Positions 1-5,817 of a DNA stretch of 10,072 nt are shown here, in pieces (the stretch's first letter is position 1; the number at the start of each line of letters is the position of its first letter). Location of the stretch: contig JADMKR010000251.1 of the NCBI GenBank assembly GCA_015478765.1, forward strand, positions 1 through 10,072, written 5' to 3'. A program made the position numbers and the translations under genes. The notes beneath the pieces were generated by a model. It was not told the origin of the DNA, searched no databases, and saw nothing but the letters and a program-made list of their open reading frames with translations. The DNA comes from Flavobacterium sp. Its GTDB lineage: Bacteria > Bacteroidota > Bacteroidia > Flavobacteriales > Flavobacteriaceae.

Positions 1-528
1 GATTTTTATCATCTCATCGCCTACTTGACCAATATATAAAGCCCGAATATCGTTCACATCCAATCGGCCGTCCTTATTTGTATCGGAATCGGCCATTGTA
101 TAAACCATAATTTGTTGTTTTGTGCGATCGGCCGTCAATTTTAAGAATGTCGCGGTTTGGATAAGCACACGTTTGTCAGTAAGCGGAACCAATGAATCGG
201 AGGAGATCTTTTGAAACATAAGATTGTGCAAAAATCCGGTGATTTCATATTCGCTGAAATTTGATATTGTAAAGCCACCACGCTCATAACCATACGTTCG
301 CGATCGTTCATTGGCCCGGAAATCACCAACAGGATGTATCAGATAATCAGTGCCCGGGAAATGGATGGGTAAATCGGCAATTTCGATTCGGGTAGTATCG
401 ACTTTTACCGACTGGCGGGATTTAGACGTATCTTCATAGATTACCTTGGGTTTTTCAGGCTCTTCTTCCTTACAACTGCAAACTGTAGCTAAAATGCCAA
501 CGGCCAATAAAAGCGATAATTTTCTCAT
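1..528 (-). CDS. Putative surface lipoprotein with EF-hand/dockerin-like loop, 3' end cut by window edge
   Basis: I do not recognise a named family. 176 codons are open from ATG at 528 to the left edge, so the C-terminus is missing. The N-terminus (MRKLSLLLAVGILATVCSC) is a short positive start, a hydrophobic stretch and a lipobox-like VCSC, so Cys19 is the probable lipidated residue after signal peptidase II cleavage. The next residues, K20-E-E-E, fit the Lys-(Asp/Glu)2 type of lipoprotein export signal described in Bacteroidota, which suggests display on the cell surface (inference). Residues 149-160 (DTNKDGRLDVND) form a calcium-loop pattern with acidic or amide side chains at loop positions 1, 3, 5, 9 and 12. 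Asp at position 12 is more dockerin-like than classical EF-hand. The following LYIGQVGDEM could begin a beta-propeller-like repeat, but too little is visible. The start is fixed because the next ATG upstream runs into a stop within two codons. The gene lies 74 bp after the TonB receptor and has its own promoter-like -7 box. Confidence 0.85.
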   Translation of the reverse strand, partial: MRKLSLLLAVGILATVCSCKEEEPEKPKVIYEDTSKSRQSVKVDTTRIEIADLPIHFPGTDYLIHPVGDFRANERSRTYGYERGGFTISNFSEYEITGFLHNLMFQKISSDSLVPLTDKRVLIQTATFLKLTADRTKQQIMVYTMADSDTNKDGRLDVNDIRALYIGQVGDEMIKI

Positions 529-565
529 ATCATAAATGATTAGCGGATGTCATCAGACGCCCATT

Positions 566-573
566 CAAATATA
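566..573 (-). promoter_or_regulatory. Candidate Bacteroidota -7 box for the lipoprotein gene
   Basis: Read on the minus strand this is TATATTTG, a full match to the Bacteroidota -7 consensus TAnnTTTG. It lies 37 bp before the lipoprotein ATG, giving a short leader of about 30 nt. I find no clear TTG -33 element 17-20 bp further upstream, so the call rests on the -7 box and its position between two genes. Confidence 0.4.
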
Positions 574-602
574 AAACATTTTTGCAGGCGTCGATACGCA
601 GC

Positions 603-3074
603 CTATAGTCTCGCAGTCAATTTAACATTGAAAACCCGTGAAGTCATGTAATTCGGAATGCCATATTGATTCTTTGTATATACATCGCGTACCCACGTGT
701 TGGTGATCGCATTCTGATTATTGAACAGGTTGAATATCTCAAGCCCGATCGATAAGTCCTGGAATTTTTTTAGCCAATGTCCTTCCGGTCTTTTATCGTT
801 GGTTTCGGTAAGCACATACGAGAATCCTGCATCGGCACGCCTGTAATCCCGCAAACGGCTTTGATAAACATAGGGATCGGCATACGAAGGCGAACCTCCG
901 GGAAGACCGGTGTTGTAGACCAAATTCAAATACACTTTTACGTTGGGAATCGCCGGCATATAATCCTGGAACAACACGCCAAATTTAAGCCGCTGATCGG
1001 TCGGCCGCGCTATGAATCCGCGGTCATCGCTGTTTTCTTCTGTCTGCAAATATCCGAAACTCACCCATGATTCAGTCCCCGGGACAAACTCACCATTGAG
1101 CCTGAAATCGAGACCTTGTGCGTAAGCTACGGCATTATTATCTGCTGCATACCGAATCCTGACATTGTCCAATGTATAAACATTCACGTTTGTCAGCGAC
1201 TTATAGTAGGCTTCGGCAGTCATTTTAAACGGTCGGTTCCACATCTTGAAACTATAATCGGAACTCAAGACAACGTGCACCGATTGCTGCGCTTCAACAT
1301 CAGGCCGCACCACACCGTCGGCACCGCGCAGTTCGCGATAACTTGGCGGCTGATGATACAATCCGCCGGAAAGCCGAAACATAATATCGCGTTGCCATTT
1401 TGGCTTAATGGCAAATTGCGCACGCGGACTAACAGTTGTCTGATTTTTGCCTACAGTTGTCGCCGAAACTGTCCAATTGTGAGCACGAACGCCGGCATTC
1501 ATCCATATTTCGCTATTGCCAAGGTGGCCTTTCCTGCTCCATTGTAAATATCCGGAAAGCCGGTCGACTGTAGTGAAATTGAGTGCGCGCACATTTTGGT
1601 AAGGAACGAGCGGACCCACATAAGGATTGTACGGTTGATCGTTTACCGGCAAGTCCAATACGGGATTGTTCAGTGAAAATCCGGCCGAGTCGATGACCTC
1701 CCACTCTACAAGACGATCCCTGATATCTTCCCGCGCATACTTAAATCCCCATTCAACCTGGGTATTACTGTCTTTCAAATTGTGGAAACCCTTAATTTCA
1801 GCGTTGTAAATCATCGCATCCAAGTTGTTGCGAGCATGATTTAATTGGGTTCCGATGGCCCTGCTGTAGGTCACATCGCCAAAAGTATCGGAGCCGAAAT
1901 TACTGTCGACTTCACCCAAAAAATAACCCGCAAATATGTCAAAATATTCCTGTTCGGTGGCGTGATACGCCGATCCAATAAGTTTGAAAGTAGTATGCTC
2001 GTTCAGATTGAAAGTAGTTTTAACCGCACCAAAATAAGTTTCATACTTGTCGACTTCCTGCCCTTCATAATAAACAACGAGTGCTATTGGTTCGTCAATC
2101 GTCCCAAAATTTGTTTGCCGGGTGAGTGGTTTATAATTGTATTTATTTTGAGAGATGTTTCCCAGGAAGCTGAACTGCCACTTGGTCGACGGATTATAAT
2201 TGATGTTGGTTTGTACATCGGCAAAAGTGGGCCTGAAATTGGTTTCCGTCTCCTGGCTGTTGACCAATAAACTATTGTCACGGTAGCGCACTCCGGTGAT
2301 CGCCGACCATTTTTGGTTTTTGGAAACCACATCAACAGCTACGCTTCCGCCAAGCAATGAGGCTTCGGCACTTGCGCCAAAGCGTTTTGGCACGCGGTAA
2401 GTAATATCCAATACCGATGAAAGTTTATCTCCGTACTTAGCCTGAAATCCACCTGCTGAGAACTCTACATTTTGCACCAAATCGGTGTTGGTGAAACTGA
2501 GGCCTTCCTGCTGACCGGAACGTACCAAAAAAGGTCGATAAACTTCAATTTCATTTACATAAACCAGGTTTTCGTCAAAATTTCCGCCGCGTACCGCGTA
2601 TTGCGTACTTAACTCATTATTCATATTCACGCCGGCCATGGTTTTTAAAATATTTTCGACGCCGGGATTTGCGGAGGGAATTCGCCGGATCATTTCGGGC
2701 TCGATGGTTGTTATACCCTGCACCCGGGCTCGATTTGTGGTTGTAATCACCACCTCGCTCATTTGCTCGGCAGTGTCGTTCATAACGATGTTGAACTCAA
2801 AATCCTCGTTAGGTTCGAGATTGATGGTGGCCGTAGTCTTTTTCAGGGATACATGGGTGAATTGAAGTGTGATTTCCTGATTGGCCGGAACCGTCAGCAT
2901 GTAAAATCCAGTATTATCGGAAGTAGTGACTGATGTGCCTGCTATGACATTGACATTGGACACCAGGCTGCCGTTCTCGTCCATAATAACGCCTTTAACA
3001 CGCGCGGTTTGTGCCCAAGAAGTGATGCTGACAGCTATAAAAAGCAGCGCCGCAAGAAGATGTTTGGTTTTCAA
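603..3074 (-). CDS. TonB-dependent outer-membrane receptor with N-terminal CarboxypepD_reg-like domain
   Basis: An outer-membrane beta-barrel that imports a ligand using TonB/ExbBD energy; the substrate cannot be told from sequence. The 823-residue product has a signal peptide with cleavage likely after Ala21 (TSWA|QTARV). Residues about 24-103 form a carboxypeptidase-regulatory-like beta-sandwich (VKGVIMDENGS, then a GFYMLTVP stretch), common in Bacteroidota receptors. A TonB-box-like EVVITTT is at 107-113. The plug domain follows at about 115-228, with the hallmark QYAVRGGNFDENLVYVN and EFSAGGFQAKYGDKLSSVLD. The rest, to about 823, is barrel. The protein lacks the size of a SusC and no SusD gene adjoins, so a glycan-utilisation locus is not indicated. 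The start codon is TTG: no in-frame ATG or GTG lies between it and the upstream TAA at 3096-3098, and the next Met (residue 31) would remove the signal peptide. The gene begins 14 bp after the M23 peptidase stop, so the two are probably co-transcribed. Confidence 0.93.
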   Translation of the reverse strand: MKTKHLLAALLFIAVSITSWAQTARVKGVIMDENGSLVSNVNVIAGTSVTTSDNTGFYMLTVPANQEITLQFTHVSLKKTTATINLEPNEDFEFNIVMNDTAEQMSEVVITTTNRARVQGITTIEPEMIRRIPSANPGVENILKTMAGVNMNNELSTQYAVRGGNFDENLVYVNEIEVYRPFLVRSGQQEGLSFTNTDLVQNVEFSAGGFQAKYGDKLSSVLDITYRVPKRFGASAEASLLGGSVAVDVVSKNQKWSAITGVRYRDNSLLVNSQETETNFRPTFADVQTNINYNPSTKWQFSFLGNISQNKYNYKPLTRQTNFGTIDEPIALVVYYEGQEVDKYETYFGAVKTTFNLNEHTTFKLIGSAYHATEQEYFDIFAGYFLGEVDSNFGSDTFGDVTYSRAIGTQLNHARNNLDAMIYNAEIKGFHNLKDSNTQVEWGFKYAREDIRDRLVEWEVIDSAGFSLNNPVLDLPVNDQPYNPYVGPLVPYQNVRALNFTTVDRLSGYLQWSRKGHLGNSEIWMNAGVRAHNWTVSATTVGKNQTTVSPRAQFAIKPKWQRDIMFRLSGGLYHQPPSYRELRGADGVVRPDVEAQQSVHVVLSSDYSFKMWNRPFKMTAEAYYKSLTNVNVYTLDNVRIRYAADNNAVAYAQGLDFRLNGEFVPGTESWVSFGYLQTEENSDDRGFIARPTDQRLKFGVLFQDYMPAIPNVKVYLNLVYNTGLPGGSPSYADPYVYQSRLRDYRRADAGFSYVLTETNDKRPEGHWLKKFQDLSIGLEIFNLFNNQNAITNTWVRDVYTKNQYGIPNYMTSRVFNVKLTARL

Positions 3075-3088
3075 ATGAATCGGATTAA

Positions 3089-4789
3089 TTATTTTTTACT
3101 GCGAAAAAAATGAGTTTCAAAGATAGCAGAATTTCCCACATTATCTGAAACCACGATTTTTAGCTCATTCCGACCATCTACGGTCTTATCATCGTCAAAA
3201 TCATACGATATTCGGCGCAGCTTATGTTCGTATTCAAACAGCACCCATTCGCCATTCAGGTATCCATTGTACTCTTTAAGGCCTGACAAATTATCGGAAA
3301 TCGTAAAATCAAGTGACTTTTGGGACGTGATCCACTTTCCTTCGATTGATTTTGATATGGAAATCTTTGGTGCAATGGTATCTTGGGCAATGGTGAAGTC
3401 GCCTAGATTTTTGGTGTAGGTTGTGAAGGTGTTCCCTTTCCTTTTAGTACTGTTGTAGCCCAGCCGCTTCCCATTCACCGATGCGATGAACGATTTTTCG
3501 CGCTGCTCTTCAGTAAGCGTTGTGTCTACCACAGAAATAGTAACGTTGGTGTGCGCCGGTGTCGAATCGTTGTGCAATGTCAGTACATTATCTTTTACGT
3601 CAAACTGAAGATGGAAGTCCTCATAAAATGTGTTCGCCGGGATAAACACTGAAAAATTATCCTTTTCAAAATTATGGTCTTTGGAGGCAGTTAAATAGAA
3701 AGGTGTAATCTTAATGTCCGATTCATCGGTGGCCGGAAGCGGTGAATATTCGACCGGAATGGTGATTGTACTTCGGTTGTTGCTGAAATCAGTCAGTTCG
3801 ATTCGATAATTTTGTGTCAGGTTGGGAGATACATCCACAATACCGTTTTTGTCATTGGTGCGAATGATACTCAGCGGATAGGGCTGTTTCATAAACAGTT
3901 TTTGTACTTTCTGACGGGTGCGTTTGTATCGCGAATAATCCATCAGAGCGTTCAGATAGCGTGATTCGTCGAATGCAAATGTGTCAAATGTGTATCCAAA
4001 GCTAAGTGAGCCGTTCGAAAATGCCTCCACCTTATAAGTACCATTTTTGAACGATGAGCTATTGTCGGAATCATAAGTATTTACTCCGAATCCGATTGGG
4101 CCGTTCGCCAATACGCGTTCGGCGACATAACTACCATCCGATAATGTCTTTAAGTCCAGTAAAACAGGGTTTTTAGATCGGTTTACAACGGCACTGTCGT
4201 TTAACGGATAGGCAACCACGTTGACAACCGCGGGACGCTTTCGATCGTGAAGGATGTCACTGTAGAAATGAATGGGATTAATTGCTTTCTCCGACTTCGA
4301 ATCGCGAACTTCAAAGTGAAGATGCGGACCTTGCGAACCTCCTGTATTTCCCGAAAATGCGATAAGTTCGCCTTTTTTCACAACCAGCTCATCGGGCTTT
4401 AAAAACACTTCGATCTCGTAAGCTTTTTCTTTATATTGTTGTTCTTTGATGAATTTCTCGAGCCGCGGCGATCCTTTTTGCAAATGACCGTACAGCGTTG
4501 TAAACCCATTGGGATGGGTTATGTATATGGCTTTACCGTAGCCATATGTCGAGATTTTAATTCGGGAAACATAGCCTTCGGCAGCGGCATAAATGTTCAA
4601 GCCTTCCTTTTGCTGAGTTCGAAAATCAAGTCCGGCGTGAAAGTGATTGGTGCGCAGTTCACCGAAATTCCCCGACAGTTGCAACGGAATGTCCATCGGG
4701 GAACGGAAATAGTCTTTTGGATAATTGTTTTGGGCAAATGTTGCTGTGAATGTAATGACGAACAGAAAGAGAGACAATAGGGTTTTCAT
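3089..4789 (-). CDS. Secreted M23 family metallopeptidase (LytM-like) with long C-terminal beta region
   Basis: A zinc peptidase expected to cut peptidoglycan cross-bridges or stem peptides in the periplasm. The 566-residue product has a signal peptide (MKTLLSLFLFVITFTATFA, then QNNYP). The M23 catalytic domain spans about residues 37-175. Zinc ligands visible are H51 and D55 (HAGLD) and H158 (HLHFE). The catalytic histidines correspond to H102 (LYGHL) and H156. All are intact, so this looks like an active enzyme rather than a degenerate EnvC/NlpD-type activator. An insertion of about 30 charged residues (about 106-135) lies between the two halves of the fold. Residues about 185-566 are beta-rich, ending in an Ig-like segment (about 475-566, with SDNLSGL and SDNVGNS) that may position the enzyme on the wall or envelope; this is inference. 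It starts at the only suitable ATG and lacks a Shine-Dalgarno. It is divergent from the zapA operon, 203 bp away. Its promoter is unclear: TATATTAG at 4818-4825 is a one-mismatch -7 box with no -33 partner. Confidence 0.93.
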   Translation of the reverse strand: MKTLLSLFLFVITFTATFAQNNYPKDYFRSPMDIPLQLSGNFGELRTNHFHAGLDFRTQQKEGLNIYAAAEGYVSRIKISTYGYGKAIYITHPNGFTTLYGHLQKGSPRLEKFIKEQQYKEKAYEIEVFLKPDELVVKKGELIAFSGNTGGSQGPHLHFEVRDSKSEKAINPIHFYSDILHDRKRPAVVNVVAYPLNDSAVVNRSKNPVLLDLKTLSDGSYVAERVLANGPIGFGVNTYDSDNSSSFKNGTYKVEAFSNGSLSFGYTFDTFAFDESRYLNALMDYSRYKRTRQKVQKLFMKQPYPLSIIRTNDKNGIVDVSPNLTQNYRIELTDFSNNRSTITIPVEYSPLPATDESDIKITPFYLTASKDHNFEKDNFSVFIPANTFYEDFHLQFDVKDNVLTLHNDSTPAHTNVTISVVDTTLTEEQREKSFIASVNGKRLGYNSTKRKGNTFTTYTKNLGDFTIAQDTIAPKISISKSIEGKWITSQKSLDFTISDNLSGLKEYNGYLNGEWVLFEYEHKLRRISYDFDDDKTVDGRNELKIVVSDNVGNSAIFETHFFRSKK

Positions 4790-4936
4790 AGGAATAAGTT
4801 GATGGCGAATATAGTTGCTAATATAAAAAATGTCGCGCTTATAAACTATATATAATATTACTCCTATAACATACTAAACAACAAAATATTATCGGAAAGA
4901 ATTAGGAACTTCTATAAATTTTCAGTAAAATAATTG

Positions 4937-4964
4937 TTGTAATTCAATAGGAATACTAACTTTG
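4937..4964 (+). promoter_or_regulatory. Bacteroidota-type promoter for the coiled-coil/zapA operon
   Basis: TTG at 4937-4939 and TAACTTTG at 4957-4964 match the -33 (TTG) and -7 (TAnnTTTG) elements used by the Bacteroidota primary sigma factor, with a 17-bp spacer. Transcription would begin around 4970, leaving a leader of about 20-25 nt before the ATG at 4993. It sits in the AT-rich divergent gap between the M23 peptidase and the division genes. Confidence 0.65.
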
Positions 4965-4992
4965 TCAGATTAAGTAATGAATAGGGTCTGAC

Positions 4993-5283
4993 ATGAGTGA
5001 AATCGCGGCCATCATTGATACGCTGGAAGGCAGGATCGAAAAGCTTTTTTCCCGGATAGATCATCTGGAAAAAAAATCGACTTCCCTTCAAATGCAATTG
5101 GATGATTCTGCGAGGGTCATAAGAGATCAAACGAATGAGATTGAGACACTGCAGTCGCAGTACGAAACACTCAAAATCGCCAGTTCATTACTCGGCAGTG
5201 AAGATAATAAACGAGAAACCAAGCTAAAGATAAATTCGTTAATCCGTGAAATCGACTATTGCATAGCACAATTGGCTGACTAA
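4993..5283 (+). CDS. Small coiled-coil protein upstream of zapA (uncharacterised, ZapB-like in character)
   Basis: A 96-residue soluble protein with no signal peptide or membrane segment. Residues about 5-66 carry heptad-like spacing of I/L/V among charged residues, predicting a continuous coiled coil. A short break (SSLLGSEDNK, about 64-73) is followed by a helix, TKLKINSLIREIDYCIAQL (76-94), which I remember as the best-conserved part of a hypothetical family found before zapA in Bacteroidota; this is memory, not a search. The stop is 1 bp before the zapA ATG, so the two are surely co-transcribed and probably translationally coupled. By position and architecture it may act with ZapA at the FtsZ ring, as ZapB does in Enterobacteria, but no homology to ZapB can be claimed. 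Such proteins are sometimes labelled tRNA-synthetase beta subunit in databases; nothing here supports that. The start follows a near-consensus promoter by about 28 bp. Confidence 0.88.
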   Translation: MSEIAAIIDTLEGRIEKLFSRIDHLEKKSTSLQMQLDDSARVIRDQTNEIETLQSQYETLKIASSLLGSEDNKRETKLKINSLIREIDYCIAQLAD

Positions 5284-5284
5284 A

Positions 5285-5587
5285 ATGGATGACAAACTAA
5301 AAATCAAACTATCGATCGCAGACAGAGTTTACCCATTAACGGTAAATATGTCTCAGGAAGAAGGCCTGCGCAGCGCCTCGAAGAAAATCGATGCGATGAT
5401 GAAGCAGTTTGAAGAAAATTATGCGGTTCGCGATAAACAAGATGTGCTTGCCATGTGCGCCTTACAGTTTGCTTCGCAATTGGAGCAAAAGCAAATTGAC
5501 AACAGCATTGACGGAACAGAAACCATCGATCGGTTAAACAAGATCAACGATTTATTGCTTACATATCTCGAACCGGAAGAAAAGTGA
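5285..5587 (+). CDS. zapA: Cell division protein ZapA
   Basis: ZapA is a small cytoplasmic protein that binds FtsZ and promotes bundling of protofilaments at the division site. The 100-residue product shows the family pattern: an N-terminal beta-hairpin segment (KIKLSIADRVYPLTV, residues 6-20), then the signature E25-E-G-L-R-S-A-S-K-K-I helix (about 25-45). A long C-terminal helix (about 51-95, DVLAMCALQFASQLEQ) follows that would form the antiparallel coiled coil of the dimer or tetramer. Length matches the family (about 95-110). The ATG lies 1 bp after the stop of the coiled-coil gene and no other start fits. A 6S-like RNA lies directly downstream, an arrangement that recalls zapA-ssrS in Escherichia coli. 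Confidence 0.92.
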   Translation: MDDKLKIKLSIADRVYPLTVNMSQEEGLRSASKKIDAMMKQFEENYAVRDKQDVLAMCALQFASQLEQKQIDNSIDGTETIDRLNKINDLLLTYLEPEEK

Positions 5588-5635
5588 CTTTCTACGGTCA
5601 AATTAAAAAACGTTCTTTTACATAACTAAGATACT

Positions 5636-5797
5636 GCCTACATTAGTTCACATTTGGTAAACTCAACACTAACATTTTAAAATGAGCGAATCATCACTAC
5701 TAAAGCACGCCGCCATTTGTCGCGGATCCTTGAACAGTGAGTTAGCTCAAAACTTGTCTTTACGAGTTTATTCAAGCAATTAATGTAGGCTTTTTTT
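5636..5797 (+). ncRNA. ssrS: 6S RNA candidate (6S-Flavo-like)
   Basis: 6S RNA binds the RNA polymerase holoenzyme by mimicking an open promoter and dampens housekeeping transcription. The intergenic region between zapA and rny folds as one long rod. The closing stem is a perfect 10-bp pair, GCCTACATTA (5636-5645) with TAATGTAGGC (5781-5790), followed at once by seven T (5791-5797). The second stem is TAAACTC (5658-5664) with GAGTTTA (5764-5770). The inner stems are TGAGC (5683-5687) with GCTCA (5745-5749), and TCACT (5694-5698) with AGTGA (5736-5740). The apical hairpin is CCGC (5710-5713) with GCGG (5722-5725). Between the second and inner stems both strands are unpaired (18 and 14 nt), as expected of the central bubble. 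A competing pair, CTAAC (5669-5673) with GTTAG (5741-5745), is possible. The length of about 155-160 nt is slightly short for 6S. No good promoter is visible upstream; TAACTAAG at 5623-5630 is only a 6/8 match. Structure is seen directly; identity is inferred from shape and from position beside zapA. Confidence 0.75.
5781..5797 (+). terminator. 3' arm and T-tract ending the 6S-like RNA
   Basis: TAATGTAGGC followed by TTTTTTT has the form of an intrinsic terminator. The matching 5' arm lies about 145 nt upstream as the closing stem of the RNA, so it is not a compact local hairpin. It probably defines the 3' end of the small RNA. Read-through would carry transcription into rny, whose ATG lies 20 bp beyond the T-tract. 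Confidence 0.5.
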
Positions 5798-5817
5798 ATA
5801 CCTAAACTTTAACAAAC

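Noticed and set aside
588..599. Small inverted repeat GCGT-CGAT-ACGC downstream of the TonB receptor, possible terminator
   Set aside because: Only four pairs and no T-run follows on the minus strand, so there is no good case for an intrinsic terminator.
1116..2270. Open plus-strand frames (for example 1116-1547 and 1845-2270) inside the TonB receptor gene
   Set aside because: They are antisense to a gene with strong domain evidence, have no recognisable motif or promoter, and their composition is what a shadow frame gives.
4436..4780. Plus-strand open frame opposite the start of the M23 peptidase
   Set aside because: It overlaps the catalytic and signal-peptide region of a clear gene, and its product resembles no protein I know.
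5674..5683. Palindrome ATTTTAAAAT in the 6S-like region as a regulator operator
   Set aside because: A short AT-only palindrome is expected by chance here and it lies within the unpaired bubble of the proposed RNA.
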